Origin: Pontibacter burrus
Lineage (GTDB): Bacteria; Bacteroidota; Bacteroidia; Cytophagales; Hymenobacteraceae
Length of the DNA: 64,000 bases
Direction of reading: 5' to 3'
NCBI RefSeq assembly: GCF_010686685.1
Contig: NZ_JAAGWD010000004.1
Coordinates: 248,001 to 312,000 of the forward strand
Below, piece after piece: positions 1 through 8,189 of the stretch. The translations under genes were made by a program, and so were the position numbers. Position 1 is the first letter of the stretch, and each line of letters opens with the position of its first letter. The notes under the pieces are model-generated. The model ran no database searches. It was given only the letters and a program-made list of their open reading frames with translations, and was not told the DNA's origin.

Positions 1-335
1 GTTTCCTGAAGCCAGGCCACCCGGTGCTGAACACGCCAAACAAGATTACCAAAAAAGATTTTGAAGGCTGGGTACAGGAACGAGGCTTGTACTTCCCGAA
101 CGAGTGGAGTAGCGAGTACGAAGCTATTTTATCATCAAACGACCCGGGTGAGCCAGCCCGCGATGGCGGTCTGCTGGTAGCCAAATATGGTAAAGGCAAC
201 TACATTTATACCGGTTATTCGTGGTTCAGGGAGTTGCCGGCAGGTGTACCGGGCGCTTATCGTCTGTTCGTTAACCTGATCTCGCTGGGCAAACACGATG
301 GCTCCGGAAATGCATCTAAATCGAGTATGAAGTAA
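1..335 (+). CDS. PIG-L family deacetylase, C-terminal end (partial)
   Basis: The reading frame is open from base 3, beginning FLKPGHPVLNTPN, so the gene starts upstream of the window and only about 110 residues are seen. The sequence matches my memory of the C-terminal region of long (about 800 residue) Bacteroidota PIG-L/LmbE proteins, with DFEGWVQERGLYFP, ILSSNDPGEPARDGG and YIYTGYSWFRELPAGVPGAY. The deacetylase catalytic domain lies outside the window, so activity cannot be judged. It is followed on the same strand by a membrane peptide and a symporter, a neighbourhood that suggests joint use of an amino-sugar or similar substrate (inference). Confidence 0.75.
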   Translation, partial: FLKPGHPVLNTPNKITKKDFEGWVQERGLYFPNEWSSEYEAILSSNDPGEPARDGGLLVAKYGKGNYIYTGYSWFRELPAGVPGAYRLFVNLISLGKHDGSGNASKSSMK

Positions 336-427
336 TCTGACAAAAGACTTTTAGACAAAGGACAAAAGACTATAGCTATAGTTGTGTTCTTTGTCTTTTG
401 TCACATAATCCTTTGTCAAAACAAAAT

Positions 428-574
428 ATGAAAGACGATCACCCTGTAGACGAAGAGCCGGCAATTGAGAAGCCGCCATTTTTTAAAAGCTGGAAAGGCT
501 GGTACTGGCTGGTGCTGGGCAACCTGGCTTTTATGATTCTTCTGTTCTACGCCATCACTAAATTCTACGAATGA
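428..574 (+). CDS. 48-residue single-helix membrane protein
   Basis: Starts with ATG at 428 and ends with TGA at 572-574. Its last four bases ATGA contain the start of the following symporter gene, which implies translational coupling. The protein has an acidic N-terminus (MKDDHPVDEEPAIEKPP), then FFKSWKGWYWLVLGN and one hydrophobic helix ending in YAITKFYE. It looks like a small accessory subunit of the symporter. I do not recognise a named family. The coupling and the clean coding frame make it a real gene; the accessory role is inference. Confidence 0.7.
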   Translation: MKDDHPVDEEPAIEKPPFFKSWKGWYWLVLGNLAFMILLFYAITKFYE

Positions 575-2289
575 GAACCTTAGACTGGATCGTGCTGCTG
601 GGCACTATGGGCTTTATTGTGATTTACGGCATCTGGAAAACCCGCGGCAGTAAAGACATAGAAGGCTATCTGAAAGGCGACAACTCCATGAAGTGGTGGA
701 CCATCGGCTTGTCTATTATGGCGACGCAGGCCAGTGCGATCACTTTTCTTTCCACGCCGGGTCAGGCTTACGAAGATGGAATGCGCTTTGTGCAGTTCTA
801 CTTCGGTCTGCCTATCGCGATGGTCATTATCTCCATCACCGTTATTCCAATCTTCTATAGGCTGAAGGTATACACGGCCTACGAATTCCTCGAGAACCGT
901 TTTGACCTGAAAACCCGTTCGTTGGCGGCCTTCTTGTTTCTGATACAGCGTGGTCTAGCATCAGGTATTACCATTTATGCGCCATCTATTATCCTTTCAA
1001 CCGTTTTAGGCTGGAGTTTAACTATAACCAACCTGATTATGGGCGTGGTAGTGATCATCTATACCATGTCGGGTGGCACGAAAGCGGTAAGCGTAACCCA
1101 GAAGCAGCAAATGGGCGTGATGATGGGCGGGATGATTATTGCCGGAATTATGGTGGTACGTTACCTGCCGGATAATGTGGGTTTTGGGGATGCGGTGGCG
1201 GTGGCCGGAAAGCTCGGTAAAATGAATGTAGTAGACTTCTCCTGGGATTGGAAAACCAGCTGGGACGATCGTTATAATTTCTGGTCGGGGATGACGGGTG
1301 GTTTGTTTCTGGCGCTGTCGTATTTCGGGACCGACCAAAGCCAGGTGGCCCGTTACTTAGGTGGTAAATCTATTGCCGAAAGCCGGTTAGGTTTGTTATT
1401 TAATGGCTTACTGAAGATACCGATGCAGTTCCTGATCCTGTTTATAGGCGTAATGGTATTCGTGTTTTACCAGTTTAACCAGCCGCCGGTGTTCTTTAAC
1501 GAAGGCACCAAAACCAAGGTATACGCCACCGAACACGGCGACGAGCTTCGCACTTTGGAGGCAAACTATAGTTCTATTTTTGAGGAAAAACAGCAGGCCA
1601 TGCAGGGGCTTGTCTCTGCCCTGAAAACAGACGATGCCACTGCCATAGCCACTGCCGAGGCGCGGGTAGAGAACCTAAGCGCCGCCGGTAAGGAAGTGCG
1701 CGAAGAAGTAAAGACCCTAATAAAAACAGCCGTTCCGGATGCAGAAACCCGCGACACAGATTACGTGTTTATCTCTTTTGTGATGAAGTATTTACCGGCC
1801 GGCCTGGTTGGTTTGCTGCTGGCAGTAATTTTTTCAGCAGCCATGTCGTCGGTAGCCTCTGAGCTGAATGCGCTGGCCTCAACTACAGTTGTGGATATAT
1901 ACAAACGCTCAGTTAACCCCAATGGCAGCGATACGCATTACCTGAATGCCTCCAAGTTATTCACGGTTGCCTGGGGAATTATAGCGATCCTGTTTGCTAC
2001 ATTCGCTTCGCTCCTCGATAACCTGATACAAGCCGTAAACATTATAGGGTCTATTTTCTACGGAACTATACTCGGTATTTTCCTGGTGGCCTTCTACTTT
2101 AAGCGCATCAAAGGCAATGCAGTTTTCTTTGCTGCTATACTCGCTGAGTTGGTGGTACTCTACTGTTTCTACTTCACCGATATTGCTTTCCTGTGGTTCA
2201 ACGTGATCGGCTGCGTAGCTGTCATCCTGTTTGGGCTTATACTGCAGCGTTTGATCGGGAAAAAGGAGAAAGAGCTGATACAGGTATAG
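571..2289 (+). CDS. Sodium:solute symporter (SSS family)
   Basis: 572 residues with about 13-14 hydrophobic segments. It would couple inward sodium flow to uptake of an organic solute across the inner membrane. Family features are the early segment with ATQASAITFLSTPGQ, the FYRLKVYTAYEFLENRF stretch and the late helix AMSSVASELNALASTTVVD, which corresponds to the conserved sodium-site region of SSS carriers. A hydrophilic insert of roughly 90 residues (about 310-400), rich in Glu, Ala and Lys, separates two helices and is longer than in minimal members. The ATG at 571 overlaps the stop of the 48-residue membrane peptide. Substrate cannot be read from sequence; the PIG-L neighbour hints at an amino-sugar derivative. 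Confidence 0.88.
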   Translation: MRTLDWIVLLGTMGFIVIYGIWKTRGSKDIEGYLKGDNSMKWWTIGLSIMATQASAITFLSTPGQAYEDGMRFVQFYFGLPIAMVIISITVIPIFYRLKVYTAYEFLENRFDLKTRSLAAFLFLIQRGLASGITIYAPSIILSTVLGWSLTITNLIMGVVVIIYTMSGGTKAVSVTQKQQMGVMMGGMIIAGIMVVRYLPDNVGFGDAVAVAGKLGKMNVVDFSWDWKTSWDDRYNFWSGMTGGLFLALSYFGTDQSQVARYLGGKSIAESRLGLLFNGLLKIPMQFLILFIGVMVFVFYQFNQPPVFFNEGTKTKVYATEHGDELRTLEANYSSIFEEKQQAMQGLVSALKTDDATAIATAEARVENLSAAGKEVREEVKTLIKTAVPDAETRDTDYVFISFVMKYLPAGLVGLLLAVIFSAAMSSVASELNALASTTVVDIYKRSVNPNGSDTHYLNASKLFTVAWGIIAILFATFASLLDNLIQAVNIIGSIFYGTILGIFLVAFYFKRIKGNAVFFAAILAELVVLYCFYFTDIAFLWFNVIGCVAVILFGLILQRLIGKKEKELIQV

Positions 2290-2370
2290 GTTCATGTCTG
2301 AACCGCAGATTAAGGAGGATTTGATTGATTGGTGGAATTGAGGTTGTTAAATATAGTTGGCGTGCTCAGT

Positions 2371-2415
2371 TTGTCTGAATCAGGATTTACAGGATTAAAG
2401 GATTTTCAGGATTTG
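2371..2415 (+). repeat. CTGAATCAGGAT-type dispersed repeat, copy 1
   Basis: Contains CTGAATCAGGATTTACAGG followed by ATTAAAGGATT and TTCAGGATT. The same unit recurs at 16382-16424. Internally it is a run of degenerate AGGATT motifs. Many Bacteroidota genomes carry similar intergenic units; function unknown. Confidence 0.7.
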
Positions 2416-2427
2416 CGCTTTTGTTTT

Positions 2428-2810
2428 ACCTCACCCCAGCCCTCTCCTTTTATCGAGGGCCCCTACCCCCAAAACAGGAGAGGGAGCTTTTATGCTTTTG
2501 CTATAGTTGGAGCTATAGTTAGCAGCCACTGATTTAACACCCCTGTGAGCTGTGCTCGCAAGCTTCAAACAACTGTTCTCACTTGCTCTCAAGGGGGATA
2601 ATCTCTGCCTTTACCATAGTTGGAAGCTATAGTTCTATAGCTCCTGTTAGTCATCCCCCTACCCCCTTCAAAGGGGGACTTTTCTGCCTTCGCTATAGTT
2701 TAGACAAAAGTTCTATAGTTGACGTTTTAACCCACCCCTGCCCCTCCCAAGAGGGGAATTTCAGTCTTTACTATAGTTGAGTCATCAATCTATAGTTACA
2801 GACCATGAAC
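2428..2810. repeat. Tandem composite repeat: C-rich hairpin plus paired CTATAGTT
   Basis: About four units of roughly 90-130 bases. Each has a C-rich block that can fold on itself (for example CCCCTCCCAAGAGGGGAA near 2735), then a short link similar to TTTCTGCCTTT, then two CTATAGTT motifs some 10-20 bases apart (2504/2515, 2616/2630, 2692/2712, 2771/2790, some degenerate). The C-rich block belongs to the same family as the large inverted repeat at 9964-10045. Confidence 0.7.
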
Positions 2811-2907
2811 AGGCAGGCGCAGCCTGACACAAGGAATTATGACCATGAAAAGGCGATGCAACTATAACATCTCTATCTATAATAACTATAGCTATCGAGC
2901 GTTCTCA

Positions 2908-2998
2908 GTCTTTGGGATGAGCGCCTTGTAGATTTCTGGTGGCGTAGCCATTGCGACGTAGGAGCAGAAGAAATGTACAAGGCGCTCATCCCAAAGAC
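2908..2998. repeat. Inverted repeat with 30-bp arms
   Basis: Arms at 2908-2937 and 2969-2998 are complementary at 29 of 30 positions (key part GATGAGCGCCTTGTA), with a 31-base loop. A single-stranded form would make a very stable hairpin. There is no coding capacity, so it is either a non-autonomous mobile repeat or a processed RNA hairpin. It lies about 290 bases past the 3' end of pyrB, further away than a simple terminator would be. Confidence 0.75.
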
Positions 2999-3283
2999 GG
3001 GGCCCCGCGGCCGTGAGCGCACCAAAGCAAACTATAAAACAGTAGGCAAGTAGAGCTTCCAGGATCAGTAGTAACTATGAAACAGACTGCTTGTGTCCAA
3101 TGGCAACTATAGTTAGCTATAGAACATATAAGATCCTTCGACTAACGCTCAGGATGGCAAAGAAACAACTATAAGCTAAGATAGATTTCTCACTGTGTTC
3201 GAAATGACAGAAGGGAAATTATCCGATAGATAAGATCCCTGGGCTATTACTCGTGACGAGGTGAAGAACGAGAATTATAGTTG

Positions 3284-4210
3284 TTACGCTGTTTTAGAAG
3301 CAAGTAGATACAACACTGCCATACGAATCGCAACACCATTCTCCACCTGATTTAAAATAATAGAATGATGTGAATCGGCAGCGTCGGAGCTTAGTTCTAC
3401 ACCGCGGTTGATCGGGCCGGGGTGCATCAGCGTGATCTCTTTATCCAGGCTATCAAGCATTTTCTTGTCGATGCCATAGTATAGCGTGTACTCGCGCAAA
3501 GATGGGAAGTACTTCATTTGCTGACGCTCAAGCTGTATGCGGAGCACATTGGCTACATCGCACCATTGCAGAGCCTTGCGCACATCCAATTCCACTTTCA
3601 CGCCCAGCTCCTTAATATATTTTGGCAACAGCGTTATCGGGCCGCAAACCATTACCTCAGCACCTAATTTCTGTAAGGCAAAAATATTGGACAAGGCCAC
3701 ACGCGAGTGCAGAATGTCGCCGATGATCACTACTTTTTTGCCGGCTACTTCACCATATTTTTCTCTTATAGAGAAGCTATCCAGCAATGCCTGGGTTGGG
3801 TGTTCATGGGTTCCGTCGCCGGCGTTTACGATGTTGGCATTGATGTGGCGGCTCAGGAAGTGCGGCGCACCCGGGCTTGAGTGGCGCATCACGATCATGT
3901 CCACTTTCATGGCCAGGATGTTGTTTACCGTATCAAGCAGCGTTTCACCTTTTTTAACGGAACTGCCGCTGCTGCTGAAGTTGATTACATCGGCAGAAAG
4001 GCGTTTCTCAGCCAGCTCAAATGATAAACGGGTGCGGGTAGAGTTCTCGAAGAAAACGTTAGCAATGGTGATATCGCGTAGCGAAGGCACTTTTTTAATG
4101 GGCCTGTTCAGAACATCTTTAAAATTATCCGCCGTCTCGAAAATAAGCTGAATATCTTGCGGGGTAATGTCTTTGATGCCTAACAGGTGCCTAACACTGA
4201 GCTCTTGCAT
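3284..4210 (-). CDS. pyrB: Aspartate carbamoyltransferase catalytic subunit
   Basis: Joins carbamoyl phosphate and aspartate to N-carbamoyl-aspartate, the committed step of pyrimidine synthesis, in the cytoplasm. 308 residues, normal for the catalytic chain. The carbamoyl-phosphate loop FFENSTRTR is at 53-61, the SSVKKGE lysine loop near 83-89, HPTQALLD at 137-144 and HPGPINRG at 263-270. It lies 8 bases downstream of pyrR on the same strand, so the two form an operon. No regulatory pyrI chain is visible next to it, so the enzyme is probably regulated through pyrR or not allosterically (inference). Confidence 0.97.
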   Translation of the reverse strand: MQELSVRHLLGIKDITPQDIQLIFETADNFKDVLNRPIKKVPSLRDITIANVFFENSTRTRLSFELAEKRLSADVINFSSSGSSVKKGETLLDTVNNILAMKVDMIVMRHSSPGAPHFLSRHINANIVNAGDGTHEHPTQALLDSFSIREKYGEVAGKKVVIIGDILHSRVALSNIFALQKLGAEVMVCGPITLLPKYIKELGVKVELDVRKALQWCDVANVLRIQLERQQMKYFPSLREYTLYYGIDKKMLDSLDKEITLMHPGPINRGVELSSDAADSHHSIILNQVENGVAIRMAVLYLLASKTA

Positions 4211-4218
4211 GGTAAAAG

Positions 4219-4767
4219 TTATTCTTCGGATTTAGTAATCAGCCAGATATTGTCTTCCGGGGCATCATGCTCTTTCCACTCTACCAGCACGCGCTGGCTT
4301 TGCAGCGAATTGACTCTGCGGCCAACATAAGTAGCCTGTATAGGCAGGTGGCGTGTGTAAAGGCGGTCTATCAAAACCAGCAGCTCCACATTGGCAGGGC
4401 GGCCATAGGCAATCATGGCATCCATGGCGGCTCTTACCGAACGGCCAGTATACAGCACATCATCCACCAATATTACCTTTTTGCCCTCAATCAGGAAATC
4501 GATTTTAGTGGCATTGGCGGCAAGCGGTGTGTCGCGTCTGCGGAAATCATCGCGGTGAAAAGTGGTGTCGAGGTAGCCGGTTGGTACTTGTTTGCCCAGA
4601 ATGGTGGCCAGCGTTTGTTGAATGCGCTCTGCTACATATTTGCCGCGTGGCTGCAGCCCTAGTATAACAGAATCAGAAAAGTCGCCATGGTTCTCAATTA
4701 GCTGGTGGCAAAGGCGCATCACCATAATATCGAGCAACTGTTGGTTTACAATGAGTCTTTTCTGCAT
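4219..4767 (-). CDS. pyrR: Bifunctional pyrimidine operon regulator / uracil phosphoribosyltransferase PyrR
   Basis: 182 residues of the type I phosphoribosyltransferase fold. The PRPP-binding signature VILVDDVLYTGRS is at 98-110, and LGLQPRG near 37-42 is the usual PyrR substrate loop. PyrR makes UMP from uracil and PRPP, and in many bacteria binds pyr mRNA to control attenuation. It is the first gene of the pyrR-pyrB pair. The predicted promoter lies so close to the start codon that there is little room for a classical PyrR attenuator upstream of pyrR itself, so the regulatory role here is open. Confidence 0.93.
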   Translation of the reverse strand: MQKRLIVNQQLLDIMVMRLCHQLIENHGDFSDSVILGLQPRGKYVAERIQQTLATILGKQVPTGYLDTTFHRDDFRRRDTPLAANATKIDFLIEGKKVILVDDVLYTGRSVRAAMDAMIAYGRPANVELLVLIDRLYTRHLPIQATYVGRRVNSLQSQRVLVEWKEHDAPEDNIWLITKSEE

Positions 4768-4784
4768 AACCGGAAGTATAGGTG

Positions 4785-4792
4785 CAAATATA
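4785..4792 (-). promoter_or_regulatory. Predicted Bacteroidota -7 box for pyrR-pyrB
   Basis: Minus-strand TATATTTG matches the Bacteroidota TAnnTTTG -7 element and lies 18 bases before the pyrR start codon, giving a very short leader. Confidence 0.5.
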
Positions 4793-4949
4793 GGAGAGTT
4801 CTTTTTAATTGCTAAATGGTTTGGTGGCTTAATTGTTAACTGATGAGATTTAAACTATAGTTTCCTGTTTTATCAGTGTTTTATGTATCAGCTATAGTTA
4901 GATCGAGCCTCCAGGACACGCAACAATTTAGCTATTCAGCAATTAAACC

Positions 4950-6431
4950 TTAAAACGAGACCCTGTTGATGTAAAATACGGTGCGGCTATCGGAGCCGGG
5001 GGCTTTTACGTTGTGCCAGCCATAGGCCACAAAATTTAGCCCGTACCAACTCAGGATACCGGAAAGGCTGGTAGAAGTGATTTTTGCACCATCTGTGGCG
5101 GGCTGAATCTCAAATTTGGTTTCTTCTTCAATGTATTTATCCTGATCCATGTACTGGTAGTAAATTTCGTTGCTCTTGATAGGATATGCGATAACTACCT
5201 TGCCATGCCGGTTTGCAACAACTTCTACAGTTGGACGCAACTCGTTGCTTTGTACTTCCTTCAGCGGAAAACTATTGTCCCAGAGCAGTGCACCGTTATA
5301 ATCGAAACCTAGCGCAATGGCCTGTGTGCGATGGTATAGTTTTTTTGTGCCCGACGTGCCTGTTGTACTATAAATCCGCCCTAAATTGCCGCCACCTGAC
5401 TCAGCAAAATATACCTCGCCGCTCAGTATATAACCATTTTCGGTAGGATAAACGTCGTGGAGCAGGACACGGTATTGTAAACCTGATTCCTTCCCTGATG
5501 AAATGCGGCCGGCTTCGCGTTTGCGCAGGCGCTCTTCGCGATTTGGCTTTAAGTATTTAAAGAAGTTCTTCAAATCCTGGAAACTATAGTAGCGGGCGTT
5601 ATCGGTGCCCTCTGCCATCGGCATCGAAAAAAAACCGGCAGCATAGCGCTGGCTGCGGCTGGCATAAGTGCCCAATAAGAGCCGGGTGGTCGTGTCGCCG
5701 GGTGTTATTTCTGCCGCCAGGGGGCGCTTGTCGGGTTGTGGAAGTATAAAGTAGTTGTCGATCAGGTTGCCCTGGGTATCAAAAAGTTTGGTCTGCAGAC
5801 GCGACATTCTCCCGTTCGATTCCGACATGACCACGCTTACCTGTTTTTCGGGTTGGTGCACCAGTATATCCGAGAAGGTAGACTCCGACCCATAAACAGC
5901 AGGCAAGGGCCTTGTTTCACCGGTTTTCTCGTTCAGGTGTAGCAGAATAGGGGTACCATCTTTATCTGAGCGAGATACCAGGAAGTAATTGTTGTCGATC
6001 ACCTTAAATACATAAACCGAATCAATGCTCTCAATCCTGAAAGCGTGTTTGGTAACTTTTCCGCTTTGCAAATGAAACTTCAGAAATTGAAAATCATGCT
6101 GATCTTTGCCTTGTATGGCGATATAGGTATGCGGCAGATCGGTGTAATGCGTCATGTACCTGCTAAGGGCTGGGAGCTCTACTTTCTGTTTCCAGGTTGG
6201 CTTTAGCTGATAGTTGTAGCGCGTAAACTCAAAAGTTGGGGCACTTGTCCAGGAACCGTCGGTTTTGGTAAATAGCAACAGGCTGCTGTCGGGGGCAGTA
6301 ATCAGCTCGGCGTTGGTTTTATAAATATCCAGCTCCAGCTCTATGCGGTAAGGCTGAGCGGGCTCTTGTGCAAAAAGGGGTGTAACAAAAAGCACAAGTA
6401 CAAGCAGGAACAACAGGCATACTTTGTACAT
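4950..6431 (-). CDS. Secreted protein of unknown function
   Basis: 493 residues with an N-terminal signal peptide (hydrophobic LLFLLVLVLFVTPLFA, cleavage before QEPAQ). The rest is alternating beta-prone sequence with many aromatic residues and no cysteine motif, consistent with a beta-propeller or similar periplasmic fold. I do not recognise a family. It stands alone, with no same-strand gene close enough to share a transcript. A periplasmic or outer-membrane-associated location follows from the signal peptide; the function is unknown. Confidence 0.7.
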   Translation of the reverse strand: MYKVCLLFLLVLVLFVTPLFAQEPAQPYRIELELDIYKTNAELITAPDSSLLLFTKTDGSWTSAPTFEFTRYNYQLKPTWKQKVELPALSRYMTHYTDLPHTYIAIQGKDQHDFQFLKFHLQSGKVTKHAFRIESIDSVYVFKVIDNNYFLVSRSDKDGTPILLHLNEKTGETRPLPAVYGSESTFSDILVHQPEKQVSVVMSESNGRMSRLQTKLFDTQGNLIDNYFILPQPDKRPLAAEITPGDTTTRLLLGTYASRSQRYAAGFFSMPMAEGTDNARYYSFQDLKNFFKYLKPNREERLRKREAGRISSGKESGLQYRVLLHDVYPTENGYILSGEVYFAESGGGNLGRIYSTTGTSGTKKLYHRTQAIALGFDYNGALLWDNSFPLKEVQSNELRPTVEVVANRHGKVVIAYPIKSNEIYYQYMDQDKYIEEETKFEIQPATDGAKITSTSLSGILSWYGLNFVAYGWHNVKAPGSDSRTVFYINRVSF

Positions 6432-6548
6432 ATCGGCAAGGTGTAGAACAGTACAGGTAAAGTATAGAGGATTGGCGGCTAAAGCTTTGTACTGAGTTTA
6501 GCCGCCAATCGTTGTTTTGTTGCCCCTAAATTTAAACTATAGCTATAG

Positions 6549-6953
6549 TTAGTTGCCGAGGGCAAGCAGTATGTCAAACTCTTCGGCTTGTAATGGCATT
6601 ACAGATAACCGCGACTGACGCAGCAAAGCAATGTTCTGCAGGCGCTCGTCTTTCTTAATCTGCTCCAGTGTTACTGGGTCTTTAAAGTCGCGGAATGGTA
6701 CCAGGTCTACAGCTACCCATTTAGCATCGTCGGTGGTCGGGTCGGGGTAAGCGGCTTTATCTACTTTGGCAATGCCAACTATAGCTTTTTCTGATACGCT
6801 GTGGTAAAACAGCACCATGTCGCCGGGTTGCATCTGCTGCAGGTTGTTACGTGCCTGAAAATTGCGCACTCCATCCCAACAAGTGCGTCCGTCTCTCACT
6901 AAGTCTGCCCACGAAAACGTTTCAGGCTCCGATTTTACTAACCAGTAATGCAT
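6549..6953 (-). CDS. EVE domain-containing protein
   Basis: 134 residues that are almost entirely one EVE domain (PUA-like fold), the same family as human THYN1. It opens with the family's hallmark MHYWLVKSEPETFSW, then WDGVRNFQARN and MQPGDMVLFYHS. EVE domains bind modified bases in DNA or RNA, and some work with restriction systems. Standing alone beside no nuclease here, it is more likely a housekeeping reader or RNA-modification factor (inference). Confidence 0.9.
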   Translation of the reverse strand: MHYWLVKSEPETFSWADLVRDGRTCWDGVRNFQARNNLQQMQPGDMVLFYHSVSEKAIVGIAKVDKAAYPDPTTDDAKWVAVDLVPFRDFKDPVTLEQIKKDERLQNIALLRQSRLSVMPLQAEEFDILLALGN

Positions 6954-7012
6954 TTGAAATTTGTAAGTGTATAAGTATTATAAAAAGAATTAATGCAGGT
7001 GTGTTGCAGCAT

Positions 7013-7198
7013 TTAAGACTGCTTTTTACTTAACGAGATAAGGGCTTCCTGTAGCAATAAAGCCAGTGTAAGGCCAAACAAAACTCCCTTCACAAAATCA
7101 GGGGCAACATCAAAAACATTCAGTACTGTTGATACCAGGAAAAAAGCCGAGAAGATAAGCCAACGCTTGCTCCGGGGTAAGTTTTCGTATCTGAACAT
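7013..7198 (-). CDS. Small two-helix membrane protein, copy 3 of a tandem set
   Basis: 61 residues: a short basic N-terminus (PRSKRW), two hydrophobic helices joined by a short acidic-containing link, a Glu inside the end of helix 2 (LLQEAL) and a basic tail. Same layout as the two genes just upstream (7222-7413, 7431-7631), so the three are probably old duplicates. Family and function not recognised. Confidence 0.6.
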   Translation of the reverse strand: MFRYENLPRSKRWLIFSAFFLVSTVLNVFDVAPDFVKGVLFGLTLALLLQEALISLSKKQS

Positions 7199-7221
7199 AG
7201 TTTCTGCTGTTTATAGTTGGT

Positions 7222-7413
7222 TTATTTTTTGGCCCGTGACATTATAATTAGCCGGGTTGTTTCGATGAGCAGACCCATACCACTGGCGCCGAAAAGTGCA
7301 TAAAAAATGCCTTGCCAGATAGGAAGGTCTAGATCAGCGAATATCATGACCAATGAAAATGTAAGCAATATGGCAAATAAGATGGCTTTAGTTTTAGGTG
7401 TAAGCTGTTGCAT
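7222..7413 (-). CDS. Small two-helix membrane protein, copy 2 of a tandem set
   Basis: 63 residues starting MQQLTPKTKAILF, two hydrophobic helices, a glycine-rich second helix (FGASGMGLLIE) with the shared Glu, and a basic tail ending SRAKK. Lies 17 bases after copy 1 and 23 bases before copy 3, all on the minus strand, so one transcript is likely. Confidence 0.6.
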   Translation of the reverse strand: MQQLTPKTKAILFAILLTFSLVMIFADLDLPIWQGIFYALFGASGMGLLIETTRLIIMSRAKK

Positions 7414-7430
7414 AAAGTTGTAACTATAGT

Positions 7431-7631
7431 TTAATCTGCTTTGCTACGGTTTGTTAAAAAGAATACGATCTCGGCAATTACAAAAACGGACAGAAGACCA
7501 CCCATAAAACCTTGTGCAAAGTTTAAAAGCTCATTGTCTTCGTTATAAATCACGACAGAAACCAATGACACTGCAACTATAAAAAGCACCAGTAGTCGGG
7601 TTTTAGGGCTGAACTCGTTATACTTTTTCAT
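7431..7631 (-). CDS. Small two-helix membrane protein, copy 1 of a tandem set
   Basis: 66 residues starting MKKYNEFSPKTRLLV. The pattern P-K-T-basic, helix, acidic link (NEDNE), glycine-rich helix with IAEIV, then a basic tail matches the next two genes. It begins one base after the stop codon of the upstream lipoprotein gene, which argues for co-translation. An envelope role is inferred only from the hydrophobic helices. Confidence 0.6.
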   Translation of the reverse strand: MKKYNEFSPKTRLLVLFIVAVSLVSVVIYNEDNELLNFAQGFMGGLLSVFVIAEIVFFLTNRSKAD

Positions 7632-7632
7632 A

Positions 7633-8046
7633 CTACCTGATCGGGCTTTCGGCTACTTCTTCGCGTTTTACCTTCAGCAGGTCATGGTCCAGCGACACGA
7701 TCTTGATCAGGTACTGTTGCTGTGGCTGCCCTTCCGGCTTTATAGTTATCAGAATTTCGTCGTCCTGCATAAACTGCCAGGTGCCGGGTTGCTCTTCCAG
7801 CCCGTCGGCAGGGGCAATGCTATAGTTCTTCAGGATGCCGCCTTTCTCCAGCATAAAGCCTGTGCGGCCGCGCGATGGAGGGAAGTCGTAGGTGTTGGGA
7901 CGATAGGTGGTGATGTCTTCCTGATCTTCTTCAAAAGCGTGCAGCCAGGTTTTGCCAATAAGTTGCTGTTCCACTTTACTGGCTCTTTTACAGGTATTGG
8001 CAAGCAACAACAGGCATACCAAACAAAGAAACGATGCGTATCTCAT
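7633..8046 (-). CDS. Small lipoprotein, lead gene of the two-helix membrane protein operon
   Basis: 137 residues with a lipoprotein signal ending LLLLANTC, so Cys19 would be lipidated. The mature part contains GKTWLHAFEED, GTWQFMQDDEILI and a charged C-terminus. The W-containing strands spaced through the chain recall the lipocalin-like lipoproteins common in Bacteroidota (weak inference). First of four tightly spaced minus-strand genes; the following gene starts immediately after its stop. Confidence 0.65.
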   Translation of the reverse strand: MRYASFLCLVCLLLLANTCKRASKVEQQLIGKTWLHAFEEDQEDITTYRPNTYDFPPSRGRTGFMLEKGGILKNYSIAPADGLEEQPGTWQFMQDDEILITIKPEGQPQQQYLIKIVSLDHDLLKVKREEVAESPIR

Positions 8047-8161
8047 AAACTATAAATTGCTGCAAAGGCAGTTTGTTAACTTAGCCAAGATAGGGATTTC
8101 TGGTTTTATATAGAAACAAATGAATATAAAACGACCGCAAGAAAGGTTCAAGCGGTTTTCC

Positions 8162-8169
8162 TATCTTTG
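8162..8169 (+). promoter_or_regulatory. Predicted -7 box for the PolX-like gene
   Basis: TATCTTTG matches TAnnTTTG and lies 21 bases before the GTG start at 8190. The divergent lipoprotein operon starts at 8046 on the other strand, so this spacer holds both promoters. Confidence 0.5.
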
Positions 8170-8189
8170 TAACTATACGAGATAGCGCC

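Larger units (their letters stand above)
2290..3283. other. Gene-free stretch filled with interspersed repeats
   Basis: No credible coding sequence in about 1 kb. It holds a CTGAATCAGGAT-type repeat (2371-2415), an array of C-rich blocks alternating with paired CTATAGTT (2428-2810), a 30-bp-arm inverted repeat (2908-2998), and fragments of common Bacteroidota dispersed repeats such as CCTTCGACTAACGCTCAGGA near 3136 and CACTGTGTTCGAAATGACAG near 3191. It separates the plus-strand symporter from the minus-strand pyr genes, whose 3' ends converge here. Confidence 0.75.

Noticed and set aside
2329..2780. Two short open frames of about 65 codons
   Set aside because: They lie entirely in the composite repeat array and translate repeat sequence.
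3537..4151. Plus-strand open frame of 204 codons
   Set aside because: Antisense to pyrB, which has all catalytic motifs.
4768..4949. PyrR attenuator or riboswitch
   Set aside because: The predicted promoter is only 18 bases from the pyrR start, and no terminator/antiterminator pair is visible.
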